Below are positions 8,444 through 17,448 of a stretch of DNA of 64,000 nucleotides, one piece after another. The first letter of the stretch is position 1, and each line of letters starts with the position of its first letter. The notes beneath the pieces were generated by a model that was not told the DNA's origin, did no database searches, and saw only the letters and a list, made by a program, of their open reading frames with translations. The position numbers and the translations under genes were made by a program. The stretch is from an uncultured Winogradskyella sp. (GTDB lineage: Bacteria; Bacteroidota; Bacteroidia; Flavobacteriales; Flavobacteriaceae). The DNA is taken from positions 80,777 to 144,776 of the forward strand of contig NZ_CANMXL010000004.1 of NCBI RefSeq assembly GCF_947501905.1. The letters are read 5' to 3'.

Positions 8444-10405
8444 ATGGAACACAACTCAACATTTCCTATAAAACAAGCTGAACTTGATATGCTTCGTGAT
8501 GAAGCAACATCCTATATAAAAAGTATTCAATGGGAGCAGGGTGAGCGTGCCCGTAACAAAGATAAAGATGCTAAGGATGAATCTATTTTATTGTACTTAT
8601 CTAGAGCAAAAGGTAATGGTGGTTTAGAAGTGACATCGGTTTCAAAAACCATTTTAGAGCTAAAAAAACGTTTGTTACCAGAGTCTGTTGCGCTTCCAGT
8701 CCATCTTAATAACACACTCTATGCTGTTCAAGAAGGTATTGGCTTGGGTTTATGGATTAGAGATAGCTATTATGATGCTTCAGGATTATCATCTTTGATA
8801 GAGAATAAATCGGCACTTGATAATAATGGAAAACGGGAATATGAAAGTAAGATGCATACGGCAACGGCTTTTATGTTGTTTTCGTTAGCATATAAGATTT
8901 TACATGATTTAAAACCAACTGCTTCAGACGATTTAAGTGTGATGAAACAGAAGTTTGCTGGAATACCAGAAGTGTCATTTTTGACACCTTTAAAAGGGAT
9001 TTCGTGTAGCTTATTCTATTATGATAAATATCTTGGGCATCCTGAAATAATAAAGACAGATAAAGATGTTATAGACTTCACTGTCGTATATTTTGAAGCT
9101 TTAATTTCTGAAATTCAACTACGAAAAAGTACATTAGAGTATACAGAAACTATAGGTGATAGAGCATATAAGCTCGAAAACAGTGATTTTGCTATAGACG
9201 GTTGGAGCAATACGTTTGAAGGCACTGCAAAAAGTGTAGAATTTAACAAAATACAGTTCGAGCAGATTGTTGGTAACAGAGATGCTAAGCATTTTGCACG
9301 TCGTTTAACAGAACGTATGCTGAGTTACGATTTTGAAGCTAAGAAAAATCCATTTCAGGAATTGGGCGGTTTTATGCCAGTTTTTATGGGGTATGGTATT
9401 CCTGGAACAGGTAAAAGTATGCTTATTGCTGCAATAGCTACACGATTAAAAGAGCACTGCGATAATCTTGATATTCCATTTTTATTTCACCCAATGCCAG
9501 ATACGTTGATTAGTACATTTCAAGGTGGTTCTGCTGAGAAAATGGTAGAATGGATGAAACCGTTGCAAGACCCAACTAAACTCATTTTTGCACCTATTGA
9601 TGATGCCGAAAATAATTTGCAAGAGCGTACGGCACAAGGTGTTTCTGCTGGTGTAAAAGAAGTTATTGGTGTGTTTTTGAGATATACCGAAGGTGCTTAT
9701 GCGGTAAACTATGGTAATAGTTCAGTAGGATTATTTACTAATTTACCAGAAATGCTAGACAAAGCTGTGATTTCACGTGTACAAGGACGTTTTAAGATTG
9801 ATGGTGCGCGTACAGAACATGATTTTTTAGATCAAGACCATTTGTGGTGGCGAAAACTTCAAGATACCATGCCGGACTTTGTGAATATGAATAATCCTGA
9901 AGGCTATGAGTATTTGGATGACCAAGGTTTGGCAAAAAGCATGGGAGAAATTTTAAATGCTGTTGAAAAACCAACAGAAGAACGTGTTCATGATACATTT
10001 GCTAAGGTCGAAAAATTGCATCAGTCAACAGATCACATGTTTTATGCGACTTTGTATAAAGAGATTCAGAAGATATTTCCATTCTTTTCATCGCGTGATG
10101 TTAGGAACATACAATCGGCAATATCTTTGCGCCTAACAGATTTTGATTTGGAACCAGATTGGTTTGAAAATCCTGACAAATATTTCAAAAAGGATTACGA
10201 CACCAAATTTAATATGTTGCAAGAATTAATGAAGGCCAACATGAAAGGGTTAAACTTCTCTGATATTCGTCGTCAAGAGGTTATTCGCTATTTAGATAAT
10301 GTTGCCACTATAGCTGATACTGATTTTAAACGCAAGGTAGATGCAAGAGTTAATCAGTTAAATATTGAAACCGAAGCGCGTGAGCAGTTTGGTAAATTAG
10401 ACTAA
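8444..10405 (+). CDS. AAA+ ATPase with a long unique N-terminal region, third gene of the module
   Basis: A 653-residue protein. Residues 1-270 match nothing I recognise; 270-460 form one AAA+ domain. Walker A is GYGIPGTGKS (G318-S325). A pore-loop-like STFQGGSAEKM at 357-367 resembles the classic AAA clade. Walker B is IFAPIDD (381-387), sensor-1 is N433, and arginine-finger candidates are R445 and R449 in ISRVQGRF. The Walker B ends D386-D387, so the usual catalytic glutamate is an aspartate. The last 190 residues are helical. Such an ATPase usually remodels or disassembles protein complexes. Gaps to both neighbours are 16-22 bases, so it sits inside an operon. Confidence 0.85.
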   Translation: MEHNSTFPIKQAELDMLRDEATSYIKSIQWEQGERARNKDKDAKDESILLYLSRAKGNGGLEVTSVSKTILELKKRLLPESVALPVHLNNTLYAVQEGIGLGLWIRDSYYDASGLSSLIENKSALDNNGKREYESKMHTATAFMLFSLAYKILHDLKPTASDDLSVMKQKFAGIPEVSFLTPLKGISCSLFYYDKYLGHPEIIKTDKDVIDFTVVYFEALISEIQLRKSTLEYTETIGDRAYKLENSDFAIDGWSNTFEGTAKSVEFNKIQFEQIVGNRDAKHFARRLTERMLSYDFEAKKNPFQELGGFMPVFMGYGIPGTGKSMLIAAIATRLKEHCDNLDIPFLFHPMPDTLISTFQGGSAEKMVEWMKPLQDPTKLIFAPIDDAENNLQERTAQGVSAGVKEVIGVFLRYTEGAYAVNYGNSSVGLFTNLPEMLDKAVISRVQGRFKIDGARTEHDFLDQDHLWWRKLQDTMPDFVNMNNPEGYEYLDDQGLAKSMGEILNAVEKPTEERVHDTFAKVEKLHQSTDHMFYATLYKEIQKIFPFFSSRDVRNIQSAISLRLTDFDLEPDWFENPDKYFKKDYDTKFNMLQELMKANMKGLNFSDIRRQEVIRYLDNVATIADTDFKRKVDARVNQLNIETEAREQFGKLD

Positions 10406-10421
10406 AGATTAGAGTAATCTG

Positions 10422-11657
10422 ATGCAAAAACTAAAAGCAGCAAATTTATATAGAAGTGAGCTTATCCCGGTAAGTGGTAAACTCGTTGAGCGTTATAACA
10501 AGTGTTTACTTAAACTAGGATTTACAGCAACTAAGCTCAAAAAATTCTCTATAGATGGTGTAGGTTGGAGCCCAGAAGTCGCTGAAGAGAAGAAAGATGA
10601 TAATTATCTCTGTAACGGGCCATCTAATCCACACGGAATTATTATCTCACCATTACAGAACAGAAAACCTGTCTATTCGCCTTATCATTCTTTTGATAGA
10701 GACATGATGCAGTTGATTTTTAAGACGTATTCAAAAAAGGTTAATGATATTACTCGAGATTCTGCTATAATTATAGATTTTGACCAGAAAATTGACACAT
10801 TTTATGAGCCTTTAGATGTACTTAAATACGATGAGATTACAATTAATTTTCATCTTATGGATAATTTGTACCATCAGCAACGAGAGCAATTCCAGCTAAT
10901 TGAAAAATTCAAAACCAATCATAATTTTATTGATGAAGAATTACAAGCTCAAATTCTAGAATCTGCTAAAGCTTATGGTGATTTAAGAGGGAGAGACTTG
11001 GATTTGCCAAACCTTAAGTTTCAATCTGAATCTTTTTACACCAAAGCTTATGGTGGTGTTTATGTTTTAAGAGATTTCATTAAGACTATCGTCGTTTTTG
11101 AAGACATGACGTCTTACAAAGAAGCTATAAAAGATACTGTTCATGATGTATTGATGTATCATGTATCGCATCCTGAACTTGTTGAAAAACTTCGAGATCA
11201 TATTATAATAGAATGTAACCTAGATGATATAGTTAGTACAAGTAAATACGAGAGAATTAAAAGGTATGAATTCGCGCAAATATTAACTGATACGCAGCAC
11301 CCTATTAATGATATTTTATCAGATAACATGCTATTTAAGAGCTATCTTAATAAGATTGATATAAAATCGCGTAAACAGGTCATGAGTGTTGAATTATATC
11401 TTGAAAAACTGGAACGTAGTAATGCCTATAAACTAGAAGATATGGTAGACAAGCAGATGTATTTTGCCTTGCATCAGCCTCATTCTTCACTATCAGTACA
11501 GCATCAAGATTTAATTTGGAAGCTTTTAGTTAATATAGCACCGAAGGACGTGCTATTTTTATATTGGTATGATAAAGAGCAGTTTTATAAGAGTTATGAT
11601 ACTTGGGATGAATCTTTTAGAGATTGGGTTATTAATGAAATAACATCTAATATATAA
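10422..11657 (+). CDS. Protein of unknown function, fourth gene of the AAA+ module
   Basis: A 411-residue soluble protein beginning 16 bases after the AAA+ gene. The N-terminal 80 residues include FSIDGVGWSPEVAEEK and GPSNPHGIIISP. The centre carries a negatively charged IIIDFDQKIDTFYEP segment (about 124-138), and the C-terminal half is helical. I may be recalling a flavobacterial domain of unknown function (DUF6638), but could not check. No catalytic motif is evident. It shares the operon and therefore probably the task of the AAA+ protein. Its stop lies inside the stem of a long terminator. Confidence 0.78.
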   Translation: MQKLKAANLYRSELIPVSGKLVERYNKCLLKLGFTATKLKKFSIDGVGWSPEVAEEKKDDNYLCNGPSNPHGIIISPLQNRKPVYSPYHSFDRDMMQLIFKTYSKKVNDITRDSAIIIDFDQKIDTFYEPLDVLKYDEITINFHLMDNLYHQQREQFQLIEKFKTNHNFIDEELQAQILESAKAYGDLRGRDLDLPNLKFQSESFYTKAYGGVYVLRDFIKTIVVFEDMTSYKEAIKDTVHDVLMYHVSHPELVEKLRDHIIIECNLDDIVSTSKYERIKRYEFAQILTDTQHPINDILSDNMLFKSYLNKIDIKSRKQVMSVELYLEKLERSNAYKLEDMVDKQMYFALHQPHSSLSVQHQDLIWKLLVNIAPKDVLFLYWYDKEQFYKSYDTWDESFRDWVINEITSNI

Positions 11658-11702
11658 TTCAAAAAGCCGCGTAATTTTATGCGGCTTTTTGAATTATATA
11701 TT
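11649..11702. terminator. Very long perfect-stem terminator between converging genes
   Basis: Bases 11649-11670 pair perfectly with 11681-11702, a 22-bp stem with a GCCGC/GCGGC core and a 10-base loop. A and T runs flank the GC core, so it can stop transcription both ways: the AAA+ operon from the left and the secreted protease from the right. It includes the stop codon of the fourth module gene. Confidence 0.9.
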
Positions 11703-11711
11703 ATTAGTACT

Positions 11712-14525
11712 CTAATTCTTCATTATTTTTAAGACAGAAGATTGGCTATTATTCGATTGAAACAGCTTTATGAAATAAAGACCCATATTCAAATCTTTCA
11801 TATTAATTTGAGTAGAGCGCTTATTTTCATTGAGACTAATGGTTCTTATTTTTTTACCAGTAATACTGTATAATTCAATCTTATCAAAATCAACTCTAGA
11901 TTCTATATTTAAGATATCCTTTGTTGGATTTGGAAATACATTAAAGTTGACTAAATTATTTTCTGAAGTGCTTAAAACTTTTTGAGGTGCAAAGGTATAT
12001 ACACCATCTATCTTAGTAAAATTACCAGTTAGAGTTACACCATTATTATATGTTCCTAAAGTAGCAGAAGTATTTTCTCCAGTACCATTTCTTGGCTTCC
12101 TGTTAATAAATAAATCGTCCCTAGTGTATGTGCCCCCAGCTGCACTTACTGCATTTTCCCATCCTGCAATTTCAGCTTCACTAAAGTAGAATGTGATACT
12201 AACATCTCCATTTGTAACATCTTCAGTTGAGCTAATGTTAAATTGTTTGTCCATTGCTAAATCTGCTCCTGTTGAGCCTTGATATGACTCTCCGCCAGTT
12301 CCTTCTCTAGAAACAAATATTGTAGTACACCCATAGTCGTCATTGTTATTGTTTGTAAGACTTGACATAATATTGCCTGACATAGAACCGTATGCATACA
12401 TAATTCCTGGGCCGTTTAAAGGCAATTCATTCATGTTATCATCTGTATTAGTACTTGTTTGTATTTGCGCTTCTCCAAAACCAGTCACAGAGATGTCGTC
12501 TAATGCCATTCCGTATGCCCAATTTCCTAAATCGTCATATAAAAAGGAAATAAGAACATTAGGTTGACCAATAACTGAAGATAAATCCACACTCATACTA
12601 CCCCAACTATTGAATGAAGGAATTTCATTACCTGCATTTTGCCATGTAGCACCATTATCGATTGATGTTTGTACAAATGCATCAGAAGCATATTGGTCAT
12701 TAGAATCACGATATATTATATCAAAATTTAAAAAAGCATCGTTTGTGTTAGAAAAATCTATTGGCGTGGCAAACTGAATGCGTTCTTCACTCATATCACA
12801 GTTACAAGCATCATCATTAACAAAAATAAAACTAGAGTTATTACCATTAGCATTCCAGTTTGCTGAAGAAGCATCTGTTTCATTTCCAATTGCAAAATTA
12901 GTACCGCCATTTCCAGTTACAACCCAACTTGATAAGTCTATTTCAAAGTCATCTGACATTACTGTGGATTCGCTTCCAACATCAGGAGTAAAATCGTCAT
13001 CCATTATAATATGTGTAAGACTACTATTTTCAGCTAAGATAGCATCTCCATCATTTGCATCTAAAGATAAGTTAAGTGTAAACTCTTCATTGCCTTCAAT
13101 AAAGCCATCATTATAAATTCTAAGTGTAATCTGTTTACTTTCAGATTCTCCAGCTAAAAATGTTATTGGATTTGCATTTAATATCTCAAAATCATTACCT
13201 TCAGTTGCTGTTCCTGTTGTGCTAATAGTTACATCAGCATTTTCTGATGGAGGCATTGCAATCCTTAAATCAAAAGTAAGTTCTTGATAATCACAACTAG
13301 TACTTTCAGAAGTTTCTCCTGGAGTAAGACCAAAGCTAATTCTTGGTGAATCAGGGTTAGGGTCGTCTATTGCACCATCAATCGCAGTAAGAACAGTACC
13401 TAGGTCATTTATTATTTCATCAGATCGACCTGCAGCGCCATTTGGACAACCACCAGTATTATGAAGTCCAATTACTAAGTGATCATCAAATCTCAATACT
13501 GGCGATCCCGAACTACCACCAGCAGTATCATGAAAATATTCAACTCTAGCACCACCATCACCAGCATTAGTAACCGTAGTATATCCACCAGGTCCTGGGT
13601 TAACGTCAGTAAATACGGCTATTTCATTTCTAACACCACCTGGATGTTGAGGATGGTATATTCGTTCTCCAACAGCTGGAGGCGTAGAGGCAAGACTTAG
13701 ATACCCGTAAGTATCTGTTGGGTTAACTGGTAATTGTACTAATGTATAGTCATAAGTACCATTAGTTTGAATAAAAGTAGCTGTGGTAGCTACAATATCG
13801 GTAGCATCTGGAATATTCCCTGTACAATCTGTATTACGATAGTTAAACCAAAACTCCGTATTGGATGCATCAGCTGCACTACCTATACAGTGGTTATTTG
13901 TCATGACATGTCCTTCTGAACCAAGTAACCACCCTGTACAAAGACTCGCACCTCCTATTACTAGTCTACAAATTGCATTAGATTTTCTACCTATTTCTGT
14001 ACCGTCATAGCAAGCAGCTTGTTCTCTGTCATTTGCACCACAGAGAGTTTCAAGTTGTTGGCTATTACTTTCAAATGCACCAGTAATTTTATTTATAGGA
14101 TATCCATAGGCTACTTTAGTAATATCAAATCCATAATGGTTTTGATTTCCATTTTGACTATGAAGTTCTACTATAATATGATCGTCAAAAATTGTTCTAG
14201 ACCAGAACTTATCAATAGTATCTTGATTACGGTTTATAATTTTACCTGCACCTGAGTATATAAACTCTTGATTAGTAGACTCTCCATAAACTCTTACGTA
14301 GTCATTATCATTTAAATCAAAATTTTCAAAATACACCTTTATATATCCAGAACCAATAGATCTAAATTCTTTAGAATATACTATTCCTGAATCTGTATTG
14401 TTGTATTCACTATTAGATGTAAAGTCGACTTCAACCTCATCACCAATTTTTAGTGGAGCTGATATTTCTTGAGCGTTAATAAAAATACTAAAAATGAATG
14501 CTAAAAAAAGTAATTTTCTCTTCAT
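11712..14525 (-). CDS. Secreted trypsin-like serine protease with Calx-beta and T9SS sorting domains
   Basis: A large exported protein, about 937 residues from the ATG at 14525. This start is preferred to one seven codons upstream because it places the signal peptide (MKRKLLFLAFIFSIFINAQ) at the very N-terminus. In order it has a CUB-like beta domain (about 30-140), a trypsin-type protease domain (about 155-385), a Calx-beta repeat (about 395-510), a MAM/jelly-roll-like adhesion domain (about 515-680), a further beta region, and a T9SS type A sorting tail (last 75 residues). The catalytic triad is visible: H212 in MTNNHC, D259 in TYDYTLV and S339 in GGSSGSP. It is probably displayed on or released from the cell surface. 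It converges on the AAA+ operon and separates it from two same-strand membrane-protein genes. Confidence 0.9.
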   Translation of the reverse strand: MKRKLLFLAFIFSIFINAQEISAPLKIGDEVEVDFTSNSEYNNTDSGIVYSKEFRSIGSGYIKVYFENFDLNDNDYVRVYGESTNQEFIYSGAGKIINRNQDTIDKFWSRTIFDDHIIVELHSQNGNQNHYGFDITKVAYGYPINKITGAFESNSQQLETLCGANDREQAACYDGTEIGRKSNAICRLVIGGASLCTGWLLGSEGHVMTNNHCIGSAADASNTEFWFNYRNTDCTGNIPDATDIVATTATFIQTNGTYDYTLVQLPVNPTDTYGYLSLASTPPAVGERIYHPQHPGGVRNEIAVFTDVNPGPGGYTTVTNAGDGGARVEYFHDTAGGSSGSPVLRFDDHLVIGLHNTGGCPNGAAGRSDEIINDLGTVLTAIDGAIDDPNPDSPRISFGLTPGETSESTSCDYQELTFDLRIAMPPSENADVTISTTGTATEGNDFEILNANPITFLAGESESKQITLRIYNDGFIEGNEEFTLNLSLDANDGDAILAENSSLTHIIMDDDFTPDVGSESTVMSDDFEIDLSSWVVTGNGGTNFAIGNETDASSANWNANGNNSSFIFVNDDACNCDMSEERIQFATPIDFSNTNDAFLNFDIIYRDSNDQYASDAFVQTSIDNGATWQNAGNEIPSFNSWGSMSVDLSSVIGQPNVLISFLYDDLGNWAYGMALDDISVTGFGEAQIQTSTNTDDNMNELPLNGPGIMYAYGSMSGNIMSSLTNNNNDDYGCTTIFVSREGTGGESYQGSTGADLAMDKQFNISSTEDVTNGDVSITFYFSEAEIAGWENAVSAAGGTYTRDDLFINRKPRNGTGENTSATLGTYNNGVTLTGNFTKIDGVYTFAPQKVLSTSENNLVNFNVFPNPTKDILNIESRVDFDKIELYSITGKKIRTISLNENKRSTQINMKDLNMGLYFIKLFQSNNSQSSVLKIMKN

Positions 14526-14648
14526 AATATTTTGATTTATTTTCAAATAATTTCTCGCTAATATAATCTAATATAGAAACATAAAATAATTAAATTTGTT
14601 AGACGCGTAACATTCATCTAATTTAGGTGTCAAATAAATAAAGAGCCT

Positions 14649-15194
14649 ATGGGACTTGAACTTATAATTTTTATCGTTGCAATTCTTTTTGGTATTTTTC
14701 TGTACTGGAGAGAGTCTAATGGCAATGGTTTATATCGAGCATTAAATAAAATAGTAAATAGCAAAGAATTGCAGATGTCTGCAGATGACCCTAAGGGTTT
14801 TGTATATAAGCAAAGTATTTTACCGCGAATTATTTTTGTAGTCACTCTAGTTTTAATAGCGGCTTTAATTGTTGAGTTTCTTACGCCTTTAGCTGTTTTT
14901 TCAAGTTATAATGGTATTTCTGCTTTTTCTTCATTTGCTGTAGGAACATTAATTGGGACGTATTTAGCAAGTTTCGTCATAAAATCTACTGAAGTTATTG
15001 AAGAGAAAAGTGACTCCATAAGCGATATGGTTGGAGACGCAGTAGAAAAGGGAAAAGACTTTATCGAAGATTTAAAATCGAAAGACACAAAAATTGAAGA
15101 AGAAGTTGTTGAAGAAGTAAATGAATCAAAAGAGAATATAGAAGTAGACCAAAAATCTGCTCGCGAGCGCCTTAAGGATAAGGGTTTAATGTAA
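14649..15194 (+). CDS. Membrane protein with acidic coiled tail, unknown function
   Basis: A 181-residue protein with three predicted spans (about 3-20, 60-84 and 89-111) and a charged, probably helical cytoplasmic tail (112-181) rich in Glu, Lys and Asp. No known family is obvious. It lies 95 bases before another unknown membrane protein on the same strand, separated by a REP-like hairpin element at 15203-15277. The pair follows the AAA+ module once the converging protease gene is ignored, so a shared function is possible but unproven. Confidence 0.72.
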   Translation: MGLELIIFIVAILFGIFLYWRESNGNGLYRALNKIVNSKELQMSADDPKGFVYKQSILPRIIFVVTLVLIAALIVEFLTPLAVFSSYNGISAFSSFAVGTLIGTYLASFVIKSTEVIEEKSDSISDMVGDAVEKGKDFIEDLKSKDTKIEEEVVEEVNESKENIEVDQKSARERLKDKGLM

Positions 15195-15202
15195 TATGCA
15201 GT

Positions 15203-15277
15203 GTCATGCTGGACTTGTTTCAGTATCTCATTAAGTTAATGTTTAGTACAAGATTCTGAAATAAAAATCAGAATGAC
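15203..15277. repeat. REP-like imperfect palindromic repeat
   Basis: The left arm GTCATGCTGGACTTGTTTCA and the right arm, ending TCAGAATGAC, pair over about 30 bases (GTCAT.CTG...TTTCAG.ATCT) around a short AT-rich loop. It fills the gap between two membrane-protein genes. From memory, elements with GTCATTCTGA...TTTCAGAATCT arms are dispersed in many flavobacterial genomes and behave like REP/BIME sequences. Only one copy is present here, so the repeat nature rests on recall plus the hairpin. Confidence 0.6.
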
Positions 15278-15289
15278 AAAAGACAAACT

Positions 15290-16984
15290 ATGATAAAATC
15301 ATACTGGAAAAAAGGGCGAAAACAAAAAATCATTACTGTAATACTGAGCTTAGTGCTACTTATTGCGCTTTTTGTTTTACGAGATGACTACCAACCTGTA
15401 TTGCTTTTTTTAAGAAAATACATTTTCATAATTGTTATTTGCCTATTGGTATTGATTTTAGGTTTACGCAAGTTTCGTAAAACAGCAAGTACTGGTGGAC
15501 GTTTAGGAATATTAGGTTTACTCATTGTCTTTTTTGGAATTTTATACGCTTTTGGATGGCATTATGGTATGTACGATTATATGAAAACGTATAATGTTTT
15601 CAATAATTTGAATAAAGTTGAAATACACGAACTACCACTTACGCAAAACGAACGTATACAGCCATTGCGAAATATATTTTCTATGGCTAATGAAAGTGTA
15701 GGAGAGACCAAAGATGTGTCCTTGCCTCACTTAGTTAGAGTAGATGATGAGAACAAATGGACCATGGCTATACAACCTTCAGAAAAATATATCATGCAAC
15801 GTATTAGTGATAATACTGAAGAAGTATTTTCTGTAAGTAGTACAACACCGTTTCCTCGTTTTTCTAATGAAAACAGAATACCTGTGACATTTTCTATAGG
15901 TGAAACTTTAAAGTTTAGTAGGAATACTTATAATGCTGTGGTACAGCGTTTTAATCCTTGGATGTTATTCAATTATGAACCTAGTGATACCTTTTACATG
16001 AAGAACGATAATGGCGATTGGGTACAAGTGGTAAGTTTGATTAAATGGAAAGGTTTTTTCTTTCCATATCCAACCTTTGGAGGTGTGATGATTGTAGATA
16101 ATGGTGAGCATGATTTTAATGATTATTTGGAGCGTATTACTATTGGTAAAGGTACTTTTGTGAGTCCTGATGACATTAAGAATTACCCATTTTTAAACAA
16201 GCAAAATACCTTGTCTGAAAAAGTATCTCAGCTACAAGCAGAGTCTTTGAAGTTTTTAGGTGGTTTTAGTGACCCATTGCCATGGAACATGGAAACAGCT
16301 GTAAAAATTCCTGACATGCCAAAAGACCAAAATCAACAGCCTTATGTTACAGATTTTGACTTTGTAGAGAGCAATACAAATGCCTACAGTGGCTTATACC
16401 ATTGGTTTGGTTTAGAACCAATTGGATTAGAGCGCACAAGTTTAAGTTATAGTGTGTTTATACCTGCGGATGGTTCTGATAATTTGTTTTATTATGATCA
16501 TGCGAGTAAAAAACAAGGTTATGCGGGTGTTTCTGCGATGCCATTAAAGGTTAAAGAATCTCGTAAAGAATATGATTGGAAAGCAAGTACACCTGTTGAA
16601 TTTAGACCTTACATTAAAGAGATAGCTGGTCGTAAACGCATGTTTTTTCTTGGAACTATCTCTTCAATAAGCGATACCAATGCTGAACAATTTGATGGCT
16701 CTGCTACTCCAGATTTAGTATTAATTGACAGCGAGTATCGTGATGTTATATGGATAGATGTAAAGCATCCTAGCACTTGGGACGAAATGGTATATAGCCA
16801 GCTAAATGAAGCATGGCGCTCTAGTGAAGGTATTGGTTATTATTTTAATGAGAAACCTATAGATGACCGAGATTTACAGCAGAGCATTGACTCTTTAAAG
16901 ATAGAACCAAAAATTAATGATAACTCCGAGCAAATTGAAGCTTTACAACGTAAGTTAGATTCATTAAAAGCTTTGGGTAATTAG
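15290..16984 (+). CDS. Large membrane-anchored protein of unknown function
   Basis: A 564-residue protein with a basic N-terminus and three predicted spans (about 14-30, 44-59 and 71-89). A soluble region of some 470 residues, probably outside the membrane, ends in a short coiled coil (about 515-560, NDNSEQIEALQRKLDSLK). The soluble part is rich in aromatic residues and beta-like stretches (WVQVVSLIKWKGFFFPYPTFGGVMIV, about 244-269, shown in part). I recognise no family. It follows the 181-residue membrane protein on the same strand; its last bases overlap the stop of a converging GNAT gene. Confidence 0.75.
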   Translation: MIKSYWKKGRKQKIITVILSLVLLIALFVLRDDYQPVLLFLRKYIFIIVICLLVLILGLRKFRKTASTGGRLGILGLLIVFFGILYAFGWHYGMYDYMKTYNVFNNLNKVEIHELPLTQNERIQPLRNIFSMANESVGETKDVSLPHLVRVDDENKWTMAIQPSEKYIMQRISDNTEEVFSVSSTTPFPRFSNENRIPVTFSIGETLKFSRNTYNAVVQRFNPWMLFNYEPSDTFYMKNDNGDWVQVVSLIKWKGFFFPYPTFGGVMIVDNGEHDFNDYLERITIGKGTFVSPDDIKNYPFLNKQNTLSEKVSQLQAESLKFLGGFSDPLPWNMETAVKIPDMPKDQNQQPYVTDFDFVESNTNAYSGLYHWFGLEPIGLERTSLSYSVFIPADGSDNLFYYDHASKKQGYAGVSAMPLKVKESRKEYDWKASTPVEFRPYIKEIAGRKRMFFLGTISSISDTNAEQFDGSATPDLVLIDSEYRDVIWIDVKHPSTWDEMVYSQLNEAWRSSEGIGYYFNEKPIDDRDLQQSIDSLKIEPKINDNSEQIEALQRKLDSLKALGN

Positions 16985-17448
16985 GTAAATTTCAGCAGCA
17001 TCTTAATATCTGCACGTTCATAAGGATTATCTTTTTCCAATTCCAATTCTATAAAACCATATTTGCGATAGAGATATATGGCATTTTCTAATTTGGTATT
17101 TGAGTAGAGCAGTAGTGCTTTTAATTGTTGTTCTTTAGCAAAATCTATACAGTGCTGTAATAATTTTTGCCCAATCTTTTGCCCACGAGCTTCGGGTAAT
17201 ACAGCCATTTTTGTTAATTCTAATATACCATCTTCATGAGTTGGCATCAATGCTACAGTGCCAAGAATTGCCACATCATTTTTCGCAAAAAAGATATGTC
17301 CACCTTTATCTATAATGTAAATTTCAGGTTTGCTAAGGACTTCTCTATCATAGGGTTCTACGTAAAAGAAAGTCTCCAGCCATTCTATATTATAATCGTA
17401 GAAGTACTGTTTGTATTTAGTATTGTAACCAATTATTTCAACCTCCAT
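16981..17448 (-). CDS. GNAT family N-acetyltransferase
   Basis: A 155-residue GNAT acetyltransferase. The acetyl-CoA loop is seen as MAVLPEARGQKIGQKLLQHCIDFA (about 82-105, R/Q-x-x-G-x-G/A type), preceded by the beta strand GTVALMPTHEDGILELTKMAV. The C-terminal NAIYLYRKYGFIELE motif is typical. Substrate unknown. Its start overlaps the 3' end of hutG by 11 bases, so the two are translated from one message. Its stop overlaps that of the converging membrane-protein gene. Confidence 0.88.
   Translation of the reverse strand: MEVEIIGYNTKYKQYFYDYNIEWLETFFYVEPYDREVLSKPEIYIIDKGGHIFFAKNDVAILGTVALMPTHEDGILELTKMAVLPEARGQKIGQKLLQHCIDFAKEQQLKALLLYSNTKLENAIYLYRKYGFIELELEKDNPYERADIKMLLKFT

Noticed and set aside
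12343..14255. Several open frames on the + strand opposite the secreted protease
   Set aside because: They lack starts with leader signals, have unlikely composition and are shadows of the real gene.
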